From positions 1 through 64,000 of the forward strand of contig NVUX02000042.1 of NCBI GenBank assembly GCA_002402045.2: a DNA stretch of 64,000 nt. Direction: 5' to 3'. Of the stretch, positions 55,482 through 64,000 are shown one piece after another; position 1 is the first letter of the stretch, and each line of letters starts with the position of its first letter. A model generated the notes under the pieces. That model was given only the letters and a program-made list of their open reading frames with translations, searched no databases and was not told the DNA's origin. The translations under genes were made by a program, and so were the position numbers. The stretch comes from Paracoccaceae bacterium. GTDB taxonomy: Bacteria; Pseudomonadota; Alphaproteobacteria; Rhodobacterales; Rhodobacteraceae.

Positions 55482-57013
55482 ATAAACGGTCTGGTGGGCG
55501 GCAAGCCCGTAGAAAACTGCGCGCGGCACCGCTTGAAGTGAAGCCGGTATATGCCGGGCTGGAGGGCGGGCAATATAGGCCGCTTTCCGAGAATGACATG
55601 GCACAAATTCATGCGGCGGCGTTAGAGGCGCTAGAGACCATCGGGCTAAACGAGGTGACGGATACAGCGGCGGCATATTGCACCAAAGCGGGCGCCGAGC
55701 TGCGGGATGGGCGGCTTTATTTTCCGCCCGCGCTGGTAGAGGCCGCCATCAAATCTGCCAACCGCGATTTTAAGCTTTATGGCCGCGACCCAAAGCATGA
55801 TCTGCACCCGGTTGGCCACAAGGTCCACTTTGGCACGGCGGGCGCGGCGGTGCATATTGTGGATGTTGAAAACAACGAATATCGCGATAGCACGTTGCTA
55901 GATCTCTATAATGCCGCCCGCATAACAGACCTGCAAGACAACGTGCATTTCTTCCAGCGCCCGATGGTGGCGCGGGATATGGAAACCACGCTCGACCTTG
56001 ATTTGAATACGCTTTACGCCAGCTTGGCGGGCACTAACAAGCATGTGGGCACCTCGGTAACCGTGCCGGAAAACACGGCGCCCTTTCTGGAAATGCTCTA
56101 TATGGTGGCGGGCGGAGAGGCGGCCTACCGCGCCCGCCCTTTTGTGAGCGCTTCCGTGTGTTTTGTGGTGCCGCCCATGCGGTTTGCGCAGGATGCGTGC
56201 GATATTATGGAGAGCCTTGTAAAAGGCGGCGTGCCGATTTTACTGCTGTCTGCCGGGCAAGCGGGGGCGACTTCACCCGCCGCTATTGCGGGCTCGGTAG
56301 TGCAGTCGGTGGCCGAAGTTTTGGCGGGGCTGATCTATGTAAATGCAATTTCACCGGGGCACCCCGCGATTTTTGGCACATGGCCGTTTGTGTCTGATCT
56401 GCGCACGGGGGCGATGTCTGGTGGCTCGGGCGAGCAGGCTTTGCTGAGTGCCGCCGTAAGCCAGATGGCGCGGTTTTATGACCTGCCATCGGGCTCGGCG
56501 GCGGGGATGAGTGATAGCAAAATGCCCGATATTCAGGCGGGTTATGAAAAGGGGATTACCACCACAATGGCAGGGCTTTCGGGCCTTAATATGGTGTATG
56601 AGGCCGCCGGAATGCACGGGTCGTTAATGGGGTTTTGCTTTGAAAGCCTGATCATTGATAATGATATGCTGGGGCAAGTGCTGCGCACCATTCGCGGAAT
56701 CGAGATTAATGAAGATACACTAAGCTTGGACACCATGCGCGCGGTCTGTCTGGGCGGGCCAGCGCATTACCTTGGCACCGAGCAAACTCTGCGCCTTATG
56801 CAAACAGAATATGTTTACCCCGAGATCGCCAGCCGCCTTAGCCCTAAGGAATGGGCGGAGATGCAAAAACCCGCGATCGTGGCCGAAGCCGGCAAACGGA
56901 AAGACCAGATTTTGGCCAGCCATTTCCCGAGCTACATTCCTGAAGACATTGACGAAGCCCTGCGCGAGCGGTTCAACATTTGCCTTCCGAAATCGGCGAT
57001 GCGTGCGCGGTAG
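55478..57013 (+). CDS. MttB-superfamily methyltransferase without pyrrolysine
   Basis: A 511-aa TIM-barrel protein of the trimethylamine methyltransferase superfamily. Signatures include SENDMAQIHAAALEALETIGL (about 37-57), LDLYNAARITDLQDNVHFFQRP (about 140-161) and the C-terminal DEALRERFNI. The frame contains no in-frame amber codon, so it is of the non-pyrrolysine type, like the glycine betaine methyltransferase MtgB and the proline betaine enzyme MtpB. Those transfer a methyl group to a corrinoid protein; no corrinoid protein is encoded nearby. Coupling to two demethylating flavoproteins suggests quaternary-amine demethylation. The substrate is not determined. Confidence 0.9.
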   Translation: MNKRSGGRQARRKLRAAPLEVKPVYAGLEGGQYRPLSENDMAQIHAAALEALETIGLNEVTDTAAAYCTKAGAELRDGRLYFPPALVEAAIKSANRDFKLYGRDPKHDLHPVGHKVHFGTAGAAVHIVDVENNEYRDSTLLDLYNAARITDLQDNVHFFQRPMVARDMETTLDLDLNTLYASLAGTNKHVGTSVTVPENTAPFLEMLYMVAGGEAAYRARPFVSASVCFVVPPMRFAQDACDIMESLVKGGVPILLLSAGQAGATSPAAIAGSVVQSVAEVLAGLIYVNAISPGHPAIFGTWPFVSDLRTGAMSGGSGEQALLSAAVSQMARFYDLPSGSAAGMSDSKMPDIQAGYEKGITTTMAGLSGLNMVYEAAGMHGSLMGFCFESLIIDNDMLGQVLRTIRGIEINEDTLSLDTMRAVCLGGPAHYLGTEQTLRLMQTEYVYPEIASRLSPKEWAEMQKPAIVAEAGKRKDQILASHFPSYIPEDIDEALRERFNICLPKSAMRAR

Positions 57014-57019
57014 CGCCGC

Positions 57020-58843
<1,824 letters not shown>

Positions 58844-59008
58844 TTTTGCGTGTCCTTTTTCTGCTCAGCTTTCTTTTGCGGCAAGACCATACCAATTTCA
58901 ACGCTGAATTGCGGGTTGAAACAAGGTTGAAACGTTGCGTGAGCCGTTTGCCGCTTCCCACGGCTGGTTATCTCGGGCATAAGGCAAGCGGTATCGCTCG
59001 GAGGAAAT

Positions 59009-59509
59009 ATGGCACGAGAACTCGCAAGGCTGGAAGTTTCGCAAGCAAGGCGCACGGTTGGCATTGCCATGCAAGGCGGGCTGGGGCTGTTTTTGCTCTA
59101 TATCGTGGCCTTAGGGTCCGGCGACGAGCTGCTCGGCACGCTTGTTTTGGCAGGATCGGGTTTTATCATGCTCTGGTTTGCGTATAAATTCTGGCGCGCC
59201 ACCGACGTGGCACTGGTACTCACCACCGAGGGTTTGTTTGACGGAAATGGCCGCCCGTTTTGTGGCTTTGACGATATTGAGAAGGTGGATCGCGGTTTTT
59301 TTGCCTTCCGACCATCATCCGGCTTTGTAATAATATGCAAAACACCGGTGCAGCGCGGCTGGGCGCCGGGGCTGTGGTGGGCGTTTGGCAAGCATATTGG
59401 CATTGGCGGCGCTACAGGGCGCGCGGCTGGCAAGCAAATGGCTGATATCATCAGCGTAATGCTCACCGAGCGCGGGGCCGAAATTAAGGCCGGCAAAAAC
59501 GAGCTTTAG
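59009..59509 (+). CDS. Small membrane protein, PH-domain-like
   Basis: A 166-aa protein with two hydrophobic helices (about 19-36 and 41-61), followed by a soluble beta-rich domain (about 64-150: VALVLTTEGLFDGNGRP, FDDIEKVDRGFFAFRPSSGFVIICK). This layout resembles bacterial PH-like membrane proteins. GGAGG lies just before ATG 59009. It overlaps the convergent DUF6505 gene by 4 nt. Function unknown. Confidence 0.78.
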   Translation: MARELARLEVSQARRTVGIAMQGGLGLFLLYIVALGSGDELLGTLVLAGSGFIMLWFAYKFWRATDVALVLTTEGLFDGNGRPFCGFDDIEKVDRGFFAFRPSSGFVIICKTPVQRGWAPGLWWAFGKHIGIGGATGRAAGKQMADIISVMLTERGAEIKAGKNEL

Positions 59510-59991
59510 GGGGCGTCCTCAAGGTCTCCGTGCACCGCTAAAATATCGAGGCTGGCCTCGGGTGGGTCAATCGTCCGGTAAGCCTCGGCCACGCCGGTTT
59601 CGGTAAGTTCCCGCGCCACTGTTAGCAAAATGTTTGGGTCGTGGTCGTCACAAAGATCAACCATATGGGCCAGCTCATCAACCGCTACGGGGCGCGCGGC
59701 CTCAAGCGAAGGCGCGCCGTAGATATTTACAAAATGCTGTGCAAGGCTCGTGAGCAGCGCCTCGTATTCGGCTGGCTCAATCTTGGTAACAGCCACAAAA
59801 GTAACACGCCCAAAGGTCTCTAACCCCAGCCAGCCGTTAGAAAACGCCTGCCGTGCTTTGCCAGTTAGATCCCCCTCGCCCCAATTCGAAAACTCGAACC
59901 CGCCGGAAATGGCCCACTCGCCGGTGCGCGCTGGGCTATGGAAAACGTTCATATCGCTTTCGTCAAAATGAATAGCGCGGGCGAGATTCAT
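59506..59991 (-). CDS. DUF6505-like protein
   Basis: A 161-aa soluble acidic protein. The pattern LARAIHFDESDMNVFHSPARTGEWAISGGFEF, then GWLGLETFGRVTFVAV, matches what I recall as DUF6505. It overlaps the ligase-like gene by ATGA and is the last gene of a mrp / ligase-like / DUF6505 unit. No catalytic motif is recognisable. The family name is given with moderate certainty. Confidence 0.68.
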   Translation of the reverse strand: MNLARAIHFDESDMNVFHSPARTGEWAISGGFEFSNWGEGDLTGKARQAFSNGWLGLETFGRVTFVAVTKIEPAEYEALLTSLAQHFVNIYGAPSLEAARPVAVDELAHMVDLCDDHDPNILLTVARELTETGVAEAYRTIDPPEASLDILAVHGDLEDAP

Positions 59992-60728
59992 GCGGTGCCT
60001 CCGGTTTTTAGAATGCTTGAAAGCGGAATGAGCTGGGTATCGCCAGCAACTTTTAGCAACAGGCCAAATTGTGCATCAACGCCCACAAATGTGCCAGAAG
60101 TGCCGCCTATAATAACCTCGTCGCCCATGCCCTTGGCCAGCCCGCGCCATTGCTCGTGTAGCGCGCGAGGGCCGTCGGTTTCGATGTCATTCAACCATAC
60201 CAATGTGTGGCGTGACCATGATTCCAGCAGCCGGATGGGGGAAATATCGCCGCAGCCTTCCATCATCAGGCAGGTATCATTGGGGTGCTCCCCGGTTTCA
60301 CCTTCGCCTTGCGGCAGCAGGTCCAGCTCCAGCCCAACCACCAGCCAATCCGGCTCTTTGCTCGGGTCATTCCCCGAGGCCGCCACGCGCAAACGCCCGG
60401 CACGGCCACCGTTTACATAGATTTCGCCCTGCCAGCCAAAATGCACACCCACCTCAGGCGGGGCCAGCGCCCCCATGGCGTTTTGAAAGCCAACCGCGCA
60501 GGCAATCATCGCCACCATGGCCTCTTCCAATGGGGTTTCAGGGGCAAACACTATCGCAGCCTTAATGAAATCAGGCGTGATGCTATGCACCAAAAGCCCG
60601 GCATCCACCCCAATAATGGCTTGCGTACAGGCCTTGGCAAAGGGGTCTGTGCGTCCGCTTACGGCCTCGCCGGTAAACAACGGCGGAAAGCTGGCGGGCA
60701 TCGGGGCCTCAAAAATATCGTCGATCAT
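59988..60728 (-). CDS. Biotin/lipoate-protein-ligase-like protein
   Basis: A 246-aa protein with a biotin/lipoate ligase fold (DUF4444-type). N-terminal [21 protein letters not shown], central [28 protein letters not shown] (about 112-139) and a C-terminal barrel [14 protein letters not shown] are seen. True ligases carry a catalytic Lys in a GxKxxG-like strand; here the strand reads [10 protein letters not shown] with Arg only, so classical ligase activity is doubtful. It is coupled by ATGA on both sides, to mrp upstream and the DUF6505 gene downstream. Confidence 0.75.
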   Translation of the reverse strand: MIDDIFEAPMPASFPPLFTGEAVSGRTDPFAKACTQAIIGVDAGLLVHSITPDFIKAAIVFAPETPLEEAMVAMIACAVGFQNAMGALAPPEVGVHFGWQGEIYVNGGRAGRLRVAASGNDPSKEPDWLVVGLELDLLPQGEGETGEHPNDTCLMMEGCGDISPIRLLESWSRHTLVWLNDIETDGPRALHEQWRGLAKGMGDEVIIGGTSGTFVGVDAQFGLLLKVAGDTQLIPLSSILKTGGTA

Positions 60729-61783
60729 ATGGTTCCATCCTTGATCAACCGCCGTGCGAGGCGGCGAAAAGCCTCTGCCTGCGGGGTGTCTGGTTTAGAG
60801 ACCACGATAGGCGCCCCGCCGTCAGATGCAATACGAATATCAATGTGCAGCGGCAGCTCGGCCAGCAGCGGCACCCCTATTTTGGCGGCTTCATCGGCCA
60901 CACCGCCATGGCCAAACGGATGGCCCCTATGGCCGCATTCCTCGCAAATCTGATACGACATATTTTCGACCATGCCCAAAATCGGCGTGCCGAGTTTGTT
61001 AAACATATCAATCGCTTTGCGCGCATCAATCAGGGCCACGTCTTGCGGGGTGCTCACAATAATTGCGCCGGTTACCACAGTTTTCTGGGCCAGTGTCATT
61101 TGCACATCGCCCGTGCCCGGCGGCAGATCCACAATAAGCACGTCGAGCGCGCCCCATTGCACTTGGTTCAGCATTTGCTGAAGCGCCCCAATCAGCATTG
61201 GGCCGCGCCACACCACGGCCTCGTCGTCATTTGTCATTAGCCCGATAGACATCATGGTAACGCCGTGGTTTCGCAGCGGCAAAATGGTTTTACCATCAGG
61301 CGATGCTGGTCGGCCAGACACCCCGAGCATACGCGGCTGCGAGGGCCCGAATACGTCGGCATCCAGCAGGCCCACGCGCTTGCCCTCAACCGCCAAAGCC
61401 ACGGCAAGATTAACCGAAAGGGTGGATTTCCCAACCCCGCCTTTGCCCGAAGCAATGGCAATAATCTTATCCACACCAGGGATCTTTTGTGGCCCCTTTG
61501 GCTCTGCCTTTCTGGTGCCCAAATCAGGCGGGGCTTGCGGCGCACTATGAGCAGTCATCACCGCGGAAACGGTCTCAATGCCCTCCACATTTTCAGCCGC
61601 CGCTTTTGCCGCCGCCAGCACTGGCTCCAGCGCCTTGGCCTGCGCGGCTGATACCTCAAACACGAAGCGCACTTTGCCCTCATCGACCGTTAGGGCCTTC
61701 ACCATGCCAGCGCTCACAATATCTGCCCCCGAGGGGGTTTTTACGGTTTTTAGCGCGGCCAATACCGCATCTCTCTGGCTCAT
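60725..61783 (-). CDS. mrp: Mrp/ApbC-family Fe-S carrier ATPase
   Basis: A 352-aa P-loop ATPase that carries and delivers [4Fe-4S] clusters. An N-terminal DUF59/MIP18-like domain occupies about 1-80. The deviant Walker A is [11 protein letters not shown] (about 111-121), [15 protein letters not shown] is the A-prime region, and the cluster-bridging CxxC is in [14 protein letters not shown] (about 284-297). CAGGAG precedes the ATG. It is first in a unit with the ligase-like and DUF6505 genes and is divergent from the cytochrome gene. Confidence 0.95.
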   Translation of the reverse strand: MSQRDAVLAALKTVKTPSGADIVSAGMVKALTVDEGKVRFVFEVSAAQAKALEPVLAAAKAAAENVEGIETVSAVMTAHSAPQAPPDLGTRKAEPKGPQKIPGVDKIIAIASGKGGVGKSTLSVNLAVALAVEGKRVGLLDADVFGPSQPRMLGVSGRPASPDGKTILPLRNHGVTMMSIGLMTNDDEAVVWRGPMLIGALQQMLNQVQWGALDVLIVDLPPGTGDVQMTLAQKTVVTGAIIVSTPQDVALIDARKAIDMFNKLGTPILGMVENMSYQICEECGHRGHPFGHGGVADEAAKIGVPLLAELPLHIDIRIASDGGAPIVVSKPDTPQAEAFRRLARRLIKDGTI

Positions 61784-61841
61784 TTTAAACTCCTGAATTC
61801 TTTGGATTGACAGCGCGGCACTCTTTGCTCACCCTTTGGGC

Positions 61842-62600
61842 ATGATGCGTAAATTTACAAATTCCGCTTTGGCTATTCTGGCGTGCCTGCTCCCTGTGGC
61901 AGCTGTTCCGCAAGAGGCCGGGTTTGGCCTTTCCAGCCCAGCAGCCCTGCAAGAAAACGGCTTTTTGCGCTTCCTGCTGCCGAGGTTTTCCCTGAAAACA
62001 GGCATTCGGATCGACCTGCAAGCTAACAACCCCGAAGCGATTATCTCGACAGAAGACGGCGTGCCGCTGATGAACGGGTTGGGGCTGGTTTTTTATCTGC
62101 AAACCACGGTGGCAGCCACCCCGCGCGGCAAAAAAGCGCAGCGCTTTGCGGCGTGGCTTGATTCTGATACCGGCAGGCGCACCGTTGCGCAATTCAAGAT
62201 TGATGGCGTGCAGGTATTCACCCCGATCGAAACCCTGCAAGCCGCTGAACAAGCTACAGTATTTCAAGGAAGCGCCGCGCTGGGCGAGCGATTCTCTTTC
62301 ACCAATTGTGGCCGCTGCCATGTGGTCGGAGACAGTAACCGGATGAAAGGCATCGGCTCTACGCCGTCGTTTCCCGTGCTGCGGAGCCTGCCCGATTGGG
62401 AAGAGCGTTTCAGCACGTTTTATGCCCGCATTCCGCATCCGTCTATCGTGCAACTTGAAGGCGTTTCGAAGCCGTTTGACCCTGCCTTCCCGCCTGCAAA
62501 CCAGCCCCTGTGGCTGACGCTGGAGCAACTTGAAGACATCCTGACTTTTGTCAGCGGCCTCACCCCAGCCGACCTTGGTGCGCCGCTGGTGCAGCATTAA
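61842..62600 (+). CDS. Exported c-type cytochrome-like protein
   Basis: A 252-aa protein with an N-terminal signal peptide (about 1-26: MMRKFTNSALAILACLLPVA). A single haem c attachment motif CGRCH follows in SFTNCGRCHVVGD (about residues 155-167), and candidate axial Met residues lie after it (RMKGIGS). The region before the haem site (about 30-145) resembles no family I know. ATG 61842 or 61845 is likelier than the TTG at 61836. Its 3' end overlaps the convergent polyferredoxin gene by 4 nt. Periplasmic electron transfer is the expected role. Confidence 0.8.
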   Translation: MMRKFTNSALAILACLLPVAAVPQEAGFGLSSPAALQENGFLRFLLPRFSLKTGIRIDLQANNPEAIISTEDGVPLMNGLGLVFYLQTTVAATPRGKKAQRFAAWLDSDTGRRTVAQFKIDGVQVFTPIETLQAAEQATVFQGSAALGERFSFTNCGRCHVVGDSNRMKGIGSTPSFPVLRSLPDWEERFSTFYARIPHPSIVQLEGVSKPFDPAFPPANQPLWLTLEQLEDILTFVSGLTPADLGAPLVQH

Positions 62601-64000
62601 GTTTCCCGCTCTTTGAGATAGTCTTCCGTGGTGCGCGTCAGGGGGCGTGGGCCGCCCTGAAACGGGTTTGTCGTATTGCCGAATTGCGCCTCAACCCGGC
62701 ATTTATCGCACATCTGAACAAGCTTGGCATTGTCGGAGCCAGTAAACATCGGGTGCTTATCGGCCAGCATGCCAATAATCCGCTCTACGCTGGATCTAAC
62801 CCCGAAAAACGACCCGCAGGAGATGCAGGCAAAGGGGTCTTCCTCGTGCAAAATCCGCTGGGAAAACGCGGCGTCGGACAGGTCTAGCTGGGGCTGCAAA
62901 GTGATGGCATTTTCGGGGCAGGCGTGGCTGCAAATCCCGCATTGCAGGCAGGCATCTTCCTGAAAACGTAGCTGCGGGGTGTCCTCATTATCCAGCAGCG
63001 CGCCCGTGGGGCAGAGGGACACGCAGGAAAGGCACAGCGTGCACTTTTCTGTATCCACCACCACGGCGCCATGGGGCGCACCCAATGGCAGGGCGATCGG
63101 CGCATCGAGCTCGCCGCGCAGGGCTTTGGCGGCGAGGCGGGTAACCTGCCTGCGGTTTCCGAATGGCAAAATAGCGCCGCAGGGTTTGGCAATTGTTTGG
63201 CCGTAAAGCGCCTCAGACAGCGCATCGGGGTCGGTGATATCCAGCAGCCGAATGGCTGCGTTATCGCTGATCGCCAAAGCCAGCGTGAGGGCGGTTTCCA
63301 GCGGCGGGCGCTCGGTTTTTGGGGTGAGCAGCAGATCAACGGCCGCAAAACCGCAGCCAAGCGCGGCCAGCATTTCGGCATGTCCAAAGGTAGTGAGCGC
63401 TTCAACCTCAAGCGGGATTACATCAGCTGGCAAACCACGCCCGAACCTCGCCGAAAGCGAGATCATCTCACCGCCGAACTCAGTATCATGCACCAACAGC
63501 CGCGGGGCACTCCCACCCGCCTCACGGTAGGTTTTCGCCATGAGTTCAATGCGTTGCAGCAAGTTTCCAAAACTCTGCGCCTCATACGTAATTGCCCCCG
63601 AGGGGCAAACCGAGGCACAGCCACCACAGCCCGCGCAGGCCAGCGGATCTATCTTCACATGCTCGCCATCAGCGCTTATCGCACCGGTTTCGCAGGTATT
63701 GATGCAGTTGGAGCAGCCGGTTATGCCGGAGCGGGTATGGGCGCATATCAGCGTGTCTAGCGCCACATAAAACGGTTTTTCAAACTCGCCTACAAGCTGG
63801 CTGGCCTCAAAAATGGTTTTGCTGACGGCCTCGGCGTGGCGCGGGTCTGCCCGTAAGTAGCCGTCACGCTTATGGTGGAAAAGCGGGGTATCCCCTCGCA
63901 AATCAAGGACAATATCGCATTCAGATTGGCCACCATCGCGCGGGGCCGTTAGCTGCGGTGCACCGCGCCCACCCGGCTGCACCATTTGCAACGCGTCAAT
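62597..64000 (-). CDS. Polyferredoxin-type 4Fe-4S protein, 5' end outside the window
   Basis: At least 467 residues, with the frame open to the right edge, so the N-terminus is missing. Counting from the window edge (add 3 to a TTG at 63991), Cys groups lie near 83-100 (CSNCINTC, first Cys further upstream), 119-129 (CAGCGGCASVC), 317-327 (CTLCLSCVSLC) and 348-358 (CLQCGICSHAC). These are four [4Fe-4S] sites. A C-terminal CISCGSFFG plus CDKC could bind another metal. A segment of about 170 residues without Cys clusters separates the two pairs. The layout fits an electron-transfer or maturation protein of a molybdoenzyme system; this is inferred. Confidence 0.88.
   Translation of the reverse strand: MDALQMVQPGGRGAPQLTAPRDGGQSECDIVLDLRGDTPLFHHKRDGYLRADPRHAEAVSKTIFEASQLVGEFEKPFYVALDTLICAHTRSGITGCSNCINTCETGAISADGEHVKIDPLACAGCGGCASVCPSGAITYEAQSFGNLLQRIELMAKTYREAGGSAPRLLVHDTEFGGEMISLSARFGRGLPADVIPLEVEALTTFGHAEMLAALGCGFAAVDLLLTPKTERPPLETALTLALAISDNAAIRLLDITDPDALSEALYGQTIAKPCGAILPFGNRRQVTRLAAKALRGELDAPIALPLGAPHGAVVVDTEKCTLCLSCVSLCPTGALLDNEDTPQLRFQEDACLQCGICSHACPENAITLQPQLDLSDAAFSQRILHEEDPFACISCGSFFGVRSSVERIIGMLADKHPMFTGSDNAKLVQMCDKCRVEAQFGNTTNPFQGGPRPLTRTTEDYLKERET

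Overview
The window is a bacterial chromosome segment, most likely from the Rhodobacteraceae (Roseobacter/Rhodobacter group, Alphaproteobacteria). Three arrangements typical of that family support this. One is the divergent pckA / chvI-chvG-hprK-rapZ-EIIA-HPr block. Another is the rpoZ-rsh-DUF2062-pdxJ-acpS-lepB-rnc-era-DUF1491-recO run. The third is the presence of two ethylmalonyl-CoA-pathway enzymes, (2S)-methylsuccinyl-CoA dehydrogenase and L-malyl-CoA/beta-methylmalyl-CoA lyase. The genus cannot be read from the sequence. Coding is dense and many neighbours share ATGA/GTGA/TGATG overlaps. No rRNA, tRNA, insertion sequence, prophage or CRISPR array is visible.

Layout, left part. 1-600: end of a small membrane protein and one unknown gene. 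0.7-2.8 kb: groES-groEL with a promoter, a CIRCE operator and a terminator. 2.9-4.3 kb: a TetR repressor divergent from a carboxymuconolactone-decarboxylase-like gene, with two operator copies between them. 4.4-6.6 kb: parC. 6.8-11.1 kb: a short-chain dehydrogenase, a small membrane protein, a cobalamin adenosyltransferase, etfBA and hydroxybutyryl-CoA dehydrogenase. 11.1-15.4 kb: a PTS phosphorelay (HPr, EIIA, HprK), rapZ and the ChvG/ChvI two-component system. 15.6-19.1 kb: pckA and mcd. 19.1-27.6 kb: a ten-gene housekeeping run on the minus strand, followed upstream by folK. 27.7-32.4 kb: NYN protein, ispH, DUF3429, rnhA, then fmt and two deformylase-family genes.

Layout, right part. 32.4-37.9 kb: PatB/MalY aminotransferase, MFS exporter, mcl1, an AraC regulator and accA. 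37.9-46.4 kb: an AfuABC-like ABC importer whose ATPase gene is translationally coupled to a HAD phosphatase, divergent from a response regulator and a hybrid sensor kinase. 46.5-49.9 kb: a Hint-domain protein, RNase P RNA, yaaA and a YhhN membrane protein. 50.0-57.0 kb: an operon of an XRE-cupin regulator, two dimethylglycine-dehydrogenase-like flavoproteins and a non-pyrrolysine MttB-family methyltransferase, preceded by a 33-nt inverted repeat with perfect 12-bp arms. 57.0-64 kb: glmS, a small membrane protein, then DUF6505, a biotin/lipoate-ligase-like protein, Mrp/ApbC, a c-type cytochrome and a polyferredoxin cut by the window edge.

How the genes fit together. Mcd passes electrons to ETF. 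Mcl1 and Mcd belong to acetyl-CoA assimilation. PckA and AccA sit at the gluconeogenesis/fatty-acid branch. The adenosyltransferase supplies AdoCbl to the mutases of that pathway. The best candidates for an incompletely described system are the quaternary-amine demethylation operon at 50-57 kb and the importer-phosphatase-sensor locus at 38-46 kb. A second deformylase-family protein that has lost catalytic residues and the metallo-maturation set at the right edge are also worth attention.
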